Source: Bacteriovoracaceae bacterium UBA2394 (GTDB taxonomy: Bacteria > Bdellovibrionota > UBA2394). From it: a DNA stretch of 10,590 nucleotides. The stretch lies in NCBI GenBank assembly GCA_002343335.1, contig DDSI01000244.1, positions 1-10,590 on the forward strand. The letters are read 5' to 3'. Under the pieces are notes generated by a model that was given only the letters and a program-made list of their open reading frames with translations, was not told where the DNA came from and did no database searches. Position numbers and translations under genes: made by a program. The number at the start of each line of letters is the position of its first letter. Within the stretch, counting starts at the first letter, position 1. Positions 1 to 6,742 of the stretch are shown piece after piece.

Positions 1-145
1 GTGGATCATCTCCTGAAGGAGTTACGGAATTATTCCCGCCAGGGTTACTGCTTTTATCCAATTCTAAATTGACTCCGGCACAAGCCGAAAAATAGAGACC
101 AAACACACTGACCAAAATGGGATACCAAATCCTTGCCATGTCCAT
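1..145 (-). CDS. Putative lipoprotein, N-terminal fragment (cut by window start)
   Basis: Reading the minus strand from 145 gives 48 codons plus one base, open to the window edge. The N-terminus is a short signal peptide (MDMARIW, then a hydrophobic stretch ILVSVFGLYF) ending in F-S-A-C at residues 19-22. This resembles a lipobox, with Cys22 as the expected lipidated residue, although Phe at -3 is less usual than Leu. The mature start (after Cys22) is polar and rich in Gly, Asn, Ser and Asp, typical of a flexible linker. An in-frame TAA lies immediately before the ATG at 145, so translation must begin there or at the in-frame ATG at 139. Neither has a visible Shine-Dalgarno. Function is unknown because only the leader and linker are present. 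It lies downstream of the barrel-like protein, same strand, 145 bases away. I am fairly sure of the lipoprotein signal and less sure the gene is real, since it is partial. Confidence 0.5.
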   Translation of the reverse strand, partial: MDMARIWYPILVSVFGLYFSACAGVNLELDKSSNPGGNNSVTPSGDDP

Positions 146-246
146 TTAAAGGAGCAATTGGCGTGCCATTACACCTCTACGTGGAGACGCATTTAAGCGG
201 AGCACTCTGGCATTTTTGGGAGAATCGTTGGGGCGTTTGCGTGGGG

Positions 247-287
247 AAAAATTGGGAGAGTGTGCCGCAGATTCCTCCGACCTCCCA
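247..287 (-). terminator. Possible weak rho-independent terminator
   Basis: Just after the stop of the barrel-like gene, the minus strand has TGGGAG (plus 282-287), about 23 bases, then CTCCCA (plus 253-258), followed by a T-rich tract (A-run at plus 247-251). The stem is only 6 bp and the loop is long, so this is a weak candidate. The rest of 146-290 holds no gene and no promoter I can support. Confidence 0.28.
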
Positions 288-290
288 CTG

Positions 291-803
291 TTAAATATCA
301 AACCAAAAAATTAAACTGCCATTCAATGTGAAGCCGTGATTCGCCTCAAACTTCCCAGAATCGGTACTGCCAAAATAGGCGAGCCCAAAATAGCGCGCTT
401 GGACAGACGTCGAGAGCCATGCATTCATTCCAATATCGACCCCCAAAGTCACTTCAGGCTTAACGCCATAAGCAAGATTGCTCTTTCGAGGGGAATTTAC
501 AATCACGGGCCCAAGCGCTCCTTCCACGTATGGACGAATCACCGACTGCGTGAAGAAATGCTTCACCCCAAGCACCACCGAGTAAGTGTCTACCCCTTGA
601 TCGCCATAATGAAATCGAACTTCCCAAGGATCGACGCGATAAAATCCTTCGGCAGAAATTCCCACTTCATTTTTGCTTCCACTGGTATGAGCTAGAGGAA
701 GATCCGCCCCAAAACTTCCGCCAATTCCGAGCGCCTCTGTTTGTTTTGGAAGCAGAATCGCAAAACTGAGTAATACCAGCAATCCAATGAATTCTAATCT
801 CAT
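291..803 (-). CDS. Small secreted outer-membrane beta-barrel-like protein
   Basis: The predicted product is 170 residues from the ATG at 803. Residues 1-24 look like a Sec signal peptide: MRLEF, a hydrophobic core (IGLLVLLSFAILL), then KQTEA with likely cleavage after Ala24. The mature part has alternating hydrophobic/polar stretches with Gly and aromatic residues (GISAEGFYRV, YSVVLGVKHFF, IRPYVEGALGPVIV, SVQARYFGLAYFG, FTLNGSLIFWF), as in 8-stranded outer-membrane barrels of the OmpA-N/OmpW-like size. It ends in an aromatic-rich strand, FWFDI. The frame stays open back to 941, inside proS, but that extension would put about 46 charged residues before the signal peptide. ATG 803 has the better SD (GGAGGG). 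ATG 836, with GGTGAG 5 bases upstream, is a possible alternative adding 11 residues. No enzyme motif is visible. It sits 67 bases after the proS stop and may be read through from it. The specific family is not recognised. Confidence 0.72.
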   Translation of the reverse strand: MRLEFIGLLVLLSFAILLPKQTEALGIGGSFGADLPLAHTSGSKNEVGISAEGFYRVDPWEVRFHYGDQGVDTYSVVLGVKHFFTQSVIRPYVEGALGPVIVNSPRKSNLAYGVKPEVTLGVDIGMNAWLSTSVQARYFGLAYFGSTDSGKFEANHGFTLNGSLIFWFDI

Positions 804-810
804 GCGTAAG

Positions 811-816
811 CCCTCC
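811..816 (-). promoter_or_regulatory. Shine-Dalgarno selecting the 803 start
   Basis: The minus strand reads GGAGGG with 7 bases before ATG 803. It is the strongest ribosome binding site near this gene and fits the start that gives a clean signal peptide, favouring 803 over 836 or 941. Confidence 0.6.
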
Positions 817-870
817 AAGGATGAATGGAGCTTCATTTTCTCACCGTTACGCTTTTCAAGCGATGCTTTT

Positions 871-2616
871 TTAAGAGGGAATGCGATTTTCTCTTCGCCG
901 ACTTTGAATCTCAGAAACCACGCGTGTTCCCGCTTCGGCAACCGGCCAAAGATCTTTCTTAGATCCTCGGCGTTCTTTCCATTCGACTTGAGAATTTTTT
1001 AAACCTTTCTCGCCAATGATAAGTTGGTAAGGAATACCCACGAGATCGGAATCCTTCAATTTCACTCCTGGTGAAAGCGAGCGATCGTCCCAGATGACAT
1101 CAATTCCCGCATCCAAACAGGTCTTATAAATCTCTTCCGCTTTCTTTTGAGGCTCTCCTTCGCCAAGCGAAATTATCGAAAGCTCGTAAGGTGCTAAAGC
1201 CAAAGGCCAAATAATTCCCCATTCATCGTGATTCTGCTCGATGCTCGCCGCGATTGTGCGTGTCACTCCAATGCCGTAACATCCCATTTCAATGGACTGC
1301 AACTTTCCATCTTCCCCGAGCACTTCTGCCTTCATCGCCTCGGAATATTTTTTTCCTAAATAAAAGACATGTCCGACTTCAATCCCACGCTTGATCTCGA
1401 GCGCGTTTCCGCACTTCGGGCACCTTTCCCCCGCTTGGACCCGACGAATTGTGCCCACATGATTCACTTTGGCATCGCGAGAAAAGACAACATTTCGAAA
1501 GTGAAATCCCTCTTCATTCGCTCCCACAATGTAGGGAGCTTCCAAACTGAGTGCATCATCGACCACGACGGTCGCGCCAGCGACAGGAAATTCTGCAGGT
1601 CCTAAACTTCCCTTCGGAAGTTTCCAATTTTGAATTTCCACATCCGTAGCTAGGCGCACACCCTTCCACTTCATTTTTTGACTGAGATGCGTCTGCAATT
1701 TCAATTCATGCAACTCATGATCTCCCCGCAAAACCACCACGATGCAATGGCCTTCGGTATCCGTCGCAATCATCGTTTTTGCCAAATCGCCTTCTTTGCA
1801 TTTTTGTGACTCGGCCAACTGCGCAATGGTTTTTAGTCCAGGGGTTGCGAACTTTTCATACGCTCCACCTGTCTTGGCTGCTGCGGGTTTGTCCGAGATC
1901 ACCCCAACCGCCTTTTCTTGGTTGGCGCCATATTCGCATTTCGTGCAGGCAACGATTTCGTCTTCCCCCGAGTCCGCCAGCACCGTGAACTCTTCCGACT
2001 TCGTACCGCCAATGGCTCCGGTGTCGGCATCCACCGGGATGAACCTCAACCCAGCGCGTTCAAAGATTCGGCGATAGGCCGCGCGCATGGCTTCGTAACT
2101 TTTGAAGGCTCCCTCAGGGGTGAGGTCAAAAGAGTAGGCATCCTTCATCACAAATTCGCGGCCACGCATAATTCCAAATCGGGGTCGCACTTCATCTCGA
2201 AACTTGGTTTGAATTTGGTAGAGATTGATCGGAAGCTGTCGATACGACTTTACATCCCGCCTAACAAGGTCCGTGATCGCCTCTTCCGAAGTCGGCTGTA
2301 GACAAAAATCATGTTCATGCCGATCGGTGAATCGTCCCAATTCTTTTCCATACACCTGCCAACGTCCCGCTTCTTCCCAAAGCTCTTTCGGCTGAACGAT
2401 CGGCAGGCTGACCTCCTGTGCTCCCGCTCGATTCATTTCTTCCCGTACAATATTTTGAAACTTCAAGACCGCTTTCCATCCCATCGGAAGAAACGAATAA
2501 ATCCCACTCGCAAGCCGTCGAATGAGCCCAGCTCGCAACATCAACTTGTGCGAAATAATCTCGGCCTCCTGAGGCGCATCCCGAAGGGTGGGAATATGAG
2601 CGGCACTCCAGCGCAT
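871..2616 (-). CDS. proS: Prolyl-tRNA synthetase, bacterial type with editing domain
   Basis: This cytoplasmic class II aminoacyl-tRNA synthetase charges tRNA-Pro with proline using ATP. The protein has 581 residues, against about 570 for the E. coli enzyme. The N-terminus (MRWSAAHIPTLRDAP, then SHKLMLRAGLIRRLASGIY) is the standard bacterial ProS start. TSEEA is at 109-113 and the class II motif 2 region FRDEVRPRFGIMRGREF at about 139-155. The insertion from about 220 to 400 is the YbaK-like editing (INS) domain, which clears mischarged Ala-tRNA. Cys pairs flank it (CTKC at 224-227, CPKC at 399-402). Motif 3 (MGCYGIGVTRT) is at 444-454, and the anticodon-binding domain fills roughly 475-565. 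All key motifs look intact. ATG 2616 follows the TAG of the TPR gene with no gap, so translation is probably coupled. The short basic tail (RRRENRIPS) looks non-conserved. Confidence 0.97.
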   Translation of the reverse strand: MRWSAAHIPTLRDAPQEAEIISHKLMLRAGLIRRLASGIYSFLPMGWKAVLKFQNIVREEMNRAGAQEVSLPIVQPKELWEEAGRWQVYGKELGRFTDRHEHDFCLQPTSEEAITDLVRRDVKSYRQLPINLYQIQTKFRDEVRPRFGIMRGREFVMKDAYSFDLTPEGAFKSYEAMRAAYRRIFERAGLRFIPVDADTGAIGGTKSEEFTVLADSGEDEIVACTKCEYGANQEKAVGVISDKPAAAKTGGAYEKFATPGLKTIAQLAESQKCKEGDLAKTMIATDTEGHCIVVVLRGDHELHELKLQTHLSQKMKWKGVRLATDVEIQNWKLPKGSLGPAEFPVAGATVVVDDALSLEAPYIVGANEEGFHFRNVVFSRDAKVNHVGTIRRVQAGERCPKCGNALEIKRGIEVGHVFYLGKKYSEAMKAEVLGEDGKLQSIEMGCYGIGVTRTIAASIEQNHDEWGIIWPLALAPYELSIISLGEGEPQKKAEEIYKTCLDAGIDVIWDDRSLSPGVKLKDSDLVGIPYQLIIGEKGLKNSQVEWKERRGSKKDLWPVAEAGTRVVSEIQSRRRENRIPS

Positions 2617-3312
2617 CTATTTTTTCGCTTCAAGAGTTTCAGCGAGAAGACCGCGAACGGTGGCAATCTCCGTCGATGCAGGATAGCGATCCAAGAAATC
2701 TTGATAGGTTTTTACGGCCTCATCGATCTTGCCAGCCAATCGAAGATTGCGCGCCTTTCCCATGAGGGCGCTAGGGGCAAAGGTGGAATCTTTATTTTGC
2801 GCAATGGATTCATAAGTCGCGGCGGCCTTATCGAACTGAGAGGCCTGCTCGTAAGCGCCGGCCAGAGGCATCCATCCGAGGTCCTTTGAATTTTTCGGAA
2901 GAGCGTTGACATAGGCTTCTAAGGCCTTGATTGCTTCCTCGCTATTTTTTTTGGAAAGCGCCAGCTCCGATCGCATGAGTCCAGCCAAGCCATTCGCATT
3001 GGAATTGCCCCACTTGGATTCTAACTCTCCTAAAAGTTTCGTAAGCTCGGCTTCCGTTTTCGAACGCTCGTCACCCGTTTGAAGTTTCCACTGCTCGAAC
3101 TGCGCCTTAGCGAGGGAGTATTGATATTGCGCTTCGCCTTCTTTACGTTTCGTCGATTGATTTAAATAGACGCCACCCACAATCGCTCCGAAGATAACCG
3201 CGATGACAATAATGATGACGGTGATTTGATTGGTCATCCAATCCATCAAGGAACGAGATGCCTGCCAAATTTGATCTGGGGTCTTTAATTCTTGCTTTCT
3301 GAGTTTATCCAC
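2617..3312 (-). CDS. Membrane-anchored TPR protein, YfgM-like
   Basis: The 231-residue protein has a short N-terminal cytoplasmic segment, one strong transmembrane helix at about 29-50 (ITVIIIVIAVIFGAIVGGVY), then a charged helical region and TPR-like repeats over about 55-225. Repeat-like pieces include EEAIKALEAYVNALP, FDKAAATYESIAQ and IDEAVKTYQDFLDRYP. This architecture matches the YfgM/TPR_21-like group, single-pass inner-membrane proteins with a periplasmic TPR domain; in E. coli YfgM associates with the SecYEG translocon and periplasmic chaperones. The role here is inferred from architecture only. The start is GTG at 3312. It is chosen because residues 4-15 (LRKQELKTPDQI) resemble the conserved LKxPDE-type leader I associate with such proteins, but no Shine-Dalgarno precedes it. 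Internal ATGs at 3246 and 3237 also lack one. It abuts proS directly and follows murU by 55 bases. Confidence 0.8.
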   Translation of the reverse strand: MDKLRKQELKTPDQIWQASRSLMDWMTNQITVIIIVIAVIFGAIVGGVYLNQSTKRKEGEAQYQYSLAKAQFEQWKLQTGDERSKTEAELTKLLGELESKWGNSNANGLAGLMRSELALSKKNSEEAIKALEAYVNALPKNSKDLGWMPLAGAYEQASQFDKAAATYESIAQNKDSTFAPSALMGKARNLRLAGKIDEAVKTYQDFLDRYPASTEIATVRGLLAETLEAKK

Positions 3313-3319
3313 GCCCGCA

Positions 3320-3349
3320 AGTCTAGCGTGGCCAAGAGAAAGGACGCAA
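3320..3349 (-). promoter_or_regulatory. Candidate promoter for a leaderless TPR-proS transcript
   Basis: On the minus strand, TTGCGT (plus 3344-3349) and TAGACT (plus 3320-3325) are separated by 18 bases. Matches to the sigma70 consensus are 3/6 and 4/6. The -10-like box ends 7 bases before the GTG start, and that GTG has no Shine-Dalgarno, so a transcript would begin at or near the start codon. The similarity to the site before the biotin carboxylase gene raises interest, but each match alone is weak. Confidence 0.3.
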
Positions 3350-3367
3350 TGTGAAAACCCGACGTAC

Positions 3368-4096
3368 TCACTCGTTTACGGACCCCAAACGATCGGCGGC
3401 CTTTAATCGCTCCGGCGTTCCTAAATCACTCCAGTTTTGCAGCCCCCCGGCCTCCGCTTTTAGCCGATAGCCTTCCTTCAAAAGCGGGATCATATAGTTG
3501 CGAAGAATACAGCCCTTCTCCGGAAGCCGCTCTGGAAATACCCTTTCCACTCTTTGAATACCACTGAAGCAACCCTTCACCGTCGCTCCAGACGCCGGAC
3601 TGGAATGGAGATTCCCAATAGTGCAAACGGTTCCACTCGCATCCATTTCAATGAGGGTTTGTTCCGCGCTCACCGGGGCCAACCACCACTTAGAAAGCAG
3701 TTTCGGATCTCCATTCGGAGCCGCAGAAAAATTCTTCAAATCGCCTTCCCAAAGGCAGTCTCCGTTCATCATAAGAAACGGCGCATCTCCGATCAAAGGA
3801 AGCGCGCGTTTTAATCCGCCGCCCGTGCCGAGAAGTTCTTCTTCGCTCGATACAAAAATGGAAAAGGGATATTTTGCCGATTTTGCAAATGCTTCAATTT
3901 GTTCTTTTAAATGCCAAGCATTGAGCACGACGCGCTTCACAGAGAGTTGTGCAGAAATTTGATCGAGGAGATGAGCCAAAATAGGCTTTCCTCGAACGGA
4001 GATTAAGGGCTTAGGCGTTTGATCCGTGAGCGGTCGAAGTCTCTCGCCTCGTCCCGCAGCCATAATAAAAACTGCATCAATTTCCGACTTCTTCAC
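3368..4096 (-). CDS. murU: MurNAc-1-phosphate uridylyltransferase-like nucleotidyltransferase
   Basis: This 242-residue GT-A-fold sugar-nucleotidyltransferase would join UTP to MurNAc alpha-1-phosphate to make UDP-MurNAc in peptidoglycan recycling. The signature loop AAGRGERLRPLTDQTPKP is at 13-30, covering the GxGxRxxPxT and PK nucleotide-binding residues. LGTGGGLK is at 89-96, and NGD at 111-113 supplies the metal-binding Asp. GCFSGIQ (about 165-171) and SDLGTPERL (223-231) are typical of the MurU/RfbA-like group. P. putida MurU is of similar size. The MurU call rests mainly on its neighbour, an AmgK-type kinase that overlaps it by 20 bases; alone it would be only a generic NDP-sugar pyrophosphorylase. 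The start is GTG 4096, with AAGGA 7 bases upstream. An out-of-frame ATG at 4100 belongs to the amgK reading frame. Nothing looks truncated. Confidence 0.82.
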   Translation of the reverse strand: MKKSEIDAVFIMAAGRGERLRPLTDQTPKPLISVRGKPILAHLLDQISAQLSVKRVVLNAWHLKEQIEAFAKSAKYPFSIFVSSEEELLGTGGGLKRALPLIGDAPFLMMNGDCLWEGDLKNFSAAPNGDPKLLSKWWLAPVSAEQTLIEMDASGTVCTIGNLHSSPASGATVKGCFSGIQRVERVFPERLPEKGCILRNYMIPLLKEGYRLKAEAGGLQNWSDLGTPERLKAADRLGSVNE

Positions 4097-5102
4097 GCAT
4101 TAATCCTTCGAGTACTGAGAGCACTCGAACCTCTCCCACATCACGCAGCGTCTTAAAGACTCGCTTCATGGTGGGAGCAACATAAGGCAAATGAGTATCG
4201 CGCCCCTTGACCATCGAGATGTAATAAAATCGACCGGCTGCTTTCAAATTTCGTTGAATACTCGTGAGCGCATAGAGATTTGCATCAAACGGTTTGCCAG
4301 TAAGGCCTACGTAGTAATTGAGAAGATGTTTTTCTTGGTCATCCGTGAGGCGCACATAGGAATCCCGAAGAAAAGAAGCAAGATCGTAAGACGGAGGACC
4401 CATCAGAGCATCTTGAAAATCAATCACGCCGATTTTATTTTCCTTTTCCAGCAGTATGAGATTTTTCGAATGAAAGTCCCGATGGCAAAGCACATAGGCG
4501 GAACTCGCCATCGCCGATACTATTTTTTTTCCAAAATTTCGAATCTCGGCAAGCACCGCGGGAGTCATCTGCTTGTCGCGCTTTAAAAGCGCGTATTCCA
4601 CAAAGTGTTCAAATTCCCATTCCAAAAGTTCCGGCGTGAAGCGACGATCCCTCGCAGGTGAAAACGGGGGAACCTTTTGGAGGCGCACCAATTCCTCCAA
4701 AGCCTTTTCATACCATCGCATCGCCTGCTGAATTCCCTGGCCGGCCTGGTAGTCGTAAAGAAGAAGATCTCCCAGATCCTCCAAAATCAAAAATCGCGAG
4801 TCCGAAGAAACGTAATCAATTCGAGGAACGCGAATGCCGCTTTTTTCAAAAGATCGATCCACGGTGACAAACGGAAGCTCTTTGATTTTTGCTTCATCAC
4901 TGCCCGTGACTTCTTCCGATTTGAAAGCCTCGGGGGCATTCATCACCATGAGAATTCGACTCTCATCTGGGTTTTGAAATTTTAAGCGCGCGTAGCTACG
5001 ATTGCTGGCATCGCCGGGTAGCCACTCGATGTCCACCGTGCGCGATCCGTAATACTTTCGCACATCGGTAAGAACTTCGTTTCGATCCGCAGTCGATGTC
5101 AC
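4077..5102 (-). CDS. amgK: AmgK-type anomeric MurNAc/GlcNAc kinase (APH fold)
   Basis: The 341-residue protein has the aminoglycoside phosphotransferase fold, and its length is close to P. putida AmgK. In that organism AmgK phosphorylates the anomeric C1 of MurNAc (and GlcNAc) with ATP, and MurU then makes UDP-MurNAc, bypassing MurA and conferring fosfomycin tolerance. Visible motifs are the nucleotide-binding loop [11 protein letters not shown] at 30-40, LILEDLGD at 105-112, the catalytic loop CHRDFHSKN at 206-214 (catalytic Asp209, Asn214) and the metal-binding [21 protein letters not shown] at about 227-247. The DFQD-x-GP-x-SYDL pattern is the AmgK style rather than that of drug-modifying APHs. 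The start is GTG 5102, overlapping the pccB stop as GTGA; the SD is poor, as expected for a coupled gene. The gene reads straight into murU. The MurNAc-6-phosphate phosphatase MupP is not in this window. Substrate is inferred from family and pairing. Confidence 0.85.
   Translation of the reverse strand: MTSTADRNEVLTDVRKYYGSRTVDIEWLPGDASNRSYARLKFQNPDESRILMVMNAPEAFKSEEVTGSDEAKIKELPFVTVDRSFEKSGIRVPRIDYVSSDSRFLILEDLGDLLLYDYQAGQGIQQAMRWYEKALEELVRLQKVPPFSPARDRRFTPELLEWEFEHFVEYALLKRDKQMTPAVLAEIRNFGKKIVSAMASSAYVLCHRDFHSKNLILLEKENKIGVIDFQDALMGPPSYDLASFLRDSYVRLTDDQEKHLLNYYVGLTGKPFDANLYALTSIQRNLKAAGRFYYISMVKGRDTHLPYVAPTMKRVFKTLRDVGEVRVLSVLEGLMREEVGN
4104..4109 (-). promoter_or_regulatory. Shine-Dalgarno of murU inside amgK
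   Basis: The minus strand reads GAAGGA with 7 bases to the GTG at 4096. It lies inside the last codons of amgK and supports the GTG start and translational coupling of the two genes. Confidence 0.6.
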
Positions 5103-6658
5103 AGGGGAATATTCCCATGCTTTCGCGGAGGATTCATATCTCTTTTATTTTGAAGGACTTTAAATGCGACTTCAATGCGCGCGCGAGCTTCATGGGGATG
5201 AATGACATCATCCACAAATCCTGAAGCCGCAGCTTGGTAGGGATTCGCAAATCGATCTTTATATTCCATCGCCCAATCCTTCGCACTGGCAGGATTTTTT
5301 TTGATTTCCTCGCGGTATAAGATATTCACCGCTCCTTCAGAGCCCATCACAGCGATTTCCGCTCCCGGAAATGCAAAATTTAAATCCCCACGAATATGTT
5401 TGGAACTCATGACGTCGTAAGCGCCCCCGTAAGCTTTTCGAGTAATGAGCGTTACCTTTGGCACTGTGGCTTCAGCAAATGCGTAGAGCAATTTTGCACC
5501 GTGACGAATAATTCCTTCGAATTCTTGGGCCGTGCCCGGCAAGAATCCTGGAACATCCACCAAAGTGAGCAAGGGAATATTAAAACAATCGCAGAATCTC
5601 ACAAATCGGGCCGCCTTCACGGAAGCATCAATGTCCAAACATCCCGCCAGGTGCATCGGCTGATTCGCGACCACACCCACCGACTCCCCATTCACGCGCG
5701 CGAAACCGATGACCATATTCCGGGCATAATCCGGTTGAATTTCGTAGAACGAATCTGCGTCCACGATGCCGTCGATAACATTTTTAATATCGTAGGGTTT
5801 GGATGACTGCTCAGGGATCACTTGCGCATCCAGATTTTTCTTCGGCGATTTTGCCAGAGCTTTGGGCGCTCGATCTTTATTATTTGAAGGCAGGTAGCGG
5901 AGTAACATCCGAATCCCCTGCAGCAGGCTCACTTCATCGGGAAATTTCCGATGCGACACGCCCGATTTTGAGGAATGAGTGTCCGCCCCTCCCAAATCCT
6001 CCATCGTCACATTCTCATGGGTAACAGTCTTTATTACATCGGGACCGGTGATGAACATATAGGAGGTCTTTTCCGCCATGAAAACGAAGTCTGTAATGGC
6101 CGGACTGTAAACGGCTCCGCCGGCGCACGGCCCGAGGATCGCCGAAATTTGAGGGACCACCCCACTTGCCATCGTGTTGCGAAGAAAGATATCCGCATAT
6201 CCGCCAAGACTTCGCACGCCTTCTTGAATTCGGGCTCCGCCAGAATCATTGAGTCCAATGACGGGTGATCCCACCTTCATGGCTTGATCCATGAGGCGAC
6301 AAATCTTCTGGGCAAAGGCATGCGAAAGCGATCCACCGAAAACCGTGAAATCTTGCGCAAAGACATGAACCAATCGGCCATCGATGAACCCGGTGCCGGT
6401 AATTACCCCGTCGCCCAAAATCTTTTTTTCTTCCATCCCAAAGTCCACGCAGTCATGGGTTACAAAGGGACCCGATTCTTGAAAGGTTCCTGGATCTAGC
6501 AGAAGTTCAATTCGCTCTCTTGCTGTCTTTTTCCCTGCCAAATGCTGTTTTTTCTGACGCTCCGCTCCACCGCCCTCCTTCGATTGAGCTCTTAAATCCT
6601 CTAACTTTTCAACGGAGGTCTTCAGATTGGATTTCGACTTTGCCTGCGATTTTGCCAT
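5099..6658 (-). CDS. pccB: Acyl-CoA (probably propionyl-CoA) carboxylase beta subunit, carboxyltransferase
   Basis: This 519-residue crotonase-fold carboxyltransferase moves CO2 from carboxybiotin to an acyl-CoA. With propionyl-CoA it yields methylmalonyl-CoA, a route for odd-chain and branched amino-acid carbon. The N-terminal half carries [11 protein letters not shown] at 137-147 and the oxyanion-hole segment [12 protein letters not shown] at 176-187; the C-terminal half has KAYGGAYD at 408-415. Asp415 aligns by motif with the Asp (422 in Streptomyces coelicolor PccB) that favours propionyl-CoA, where acetyl-CoA-preferring homologues have Ile. The C-terminus PRKHGNIPL is the typical PccB ending. 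The first 40 residues are Lys/Ser/Gln-rich and look like a loosely conserved extension. ATG 6658 has GGAG only 4 bases upstream. It heads the pccB-amgK-murU unit. The BC and biotin carrier that should complete it lie on the other strand from 8745. Confidence 0.94.
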   Translation of the reverse strand: MAKSQAKSKSNLKTSVEKLEDLRAQSKEGGGAERQKKQHLAGKKTARERIELLLDPGTFQESGPFVTHDCVDFGMEEKKILGDGVITGTGFIDGRLVHVFAQDFTVFGGSLSHAFAQKICRLMDQAMKVGSPVIGLNDSGGARIQEGVRSLGGYADIFLRNTMASGVVPQISAILGPCAGGAVYSPAITDFVFMAEKTSYMFITGPDVIKTVTHENVTMEDLGGADTHSSKSGVSHRKFPDEVSLLQGIRMLLRYLPSNNKDRAPKALAKSPKKNLDAQVIPEQSSKPYDIKNVIDGIVDADSFYEIQPDYARNMVIGFARVNGESVGVVANQPMHLAGCLDIDASVKAARFVRFCDCFNIPLLTLVDVPGFLPGTAQEFEGIIRHGAKLLYAFAEATVPKVTLITRKAYGGAYDVMSSKHIRGDLNFAFPGAEIAVMGSEGAVNILYREEIKKNPASAKDWAMEYKDRFANPYQAAASGFVDDVIHPHEARARIEVAFKVLQNKRDMNPPRKHGNIPL

Positions 6659-6742
6659 ATAACTCCACGCTAAGAACAGTCTCTAGAAACTTCAAGCATT
6701 TGAATTTCCTTATCGTGAAAATGCCGGCTTAATAGAGAAACT
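6659..6742. promoter_or_regulatory. Divergent promoter region between pccB and the M3 peptidase
   Basis: These 84 bases separate two outward-reading genes and must hold promoters for both. The clearest structure is a perfect inverted repeat at 6691-6704, TTCAA-gcat-TTGAA. Its left arm overlaps a possible minus-strand -35 (TTGAAG, plus 6690-6695), spaced 17 bases from a weak -10-like TAGCGT (plus 6667-6672). For the plus strand I find no convincing -35/-10 pair, and only a weak GAGA before ATG 6743. The existence of promoters here follows from gene orientation; their exact positions are inference. Confidence 0.5.
6691..6704. repeat. Short inverted repeat, possible operator
   Basis: Perfect 5-bp arms TTCAA/TTGAA flank a 4-base centre in the middle of the divergent region. 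The arms are short enough to occur by chance. The position, overlapping a candidate -35 for pccB, is what would be expected of a repressor site. Confidence 0.3.

Noticed and set aside
871..941. Overlap of the long form of the barrel-like frame with proS as a genuine gene overlap
   Set aside because: The 803 start has a better SD and a normal signal peptide, leaving a 67-base gap; the overlap arises from an open frame only.
2311..2889. 192-residue open frame on the plus strand, antisense to proS and the TPR gene
   Set aside because: It crosses the junction of two well-supported minus-strand genes, has no family motif, and its composition (rich in Arg, Ser, Phe) is that of an antisense shadow.
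4077..5102. AmgK-like kinase as an aminoglycoside-resistance phosphotransferase
   Set aside because: It shares the APH fold, but the loop motifs and the overlapping MurU-type gene match the peptidoglycan-recycling kinase.
5105..5116. Perfect 12-base palindrome GGGAATATTCCC just before the amgK start
   Set aside because: It encodes Gly-Asn-Ile-Pro of the conserved PccB C-terminus, and a hairpin would have only 4 bp, so protein conservation explains it adequately.
5396..5806. 136-residue plus-strand frame within pccB
   Set aside because: It is fully antisense to a conserved carboxyltransferase, with no recognisable domain and no ribosome site I could support.
6700..6734. TTGAAT...TTAATA as a promoter for the M3 peptidase
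   Set aside because: The spacer is 23 bases and the -10 match is poor, so I could not support it.
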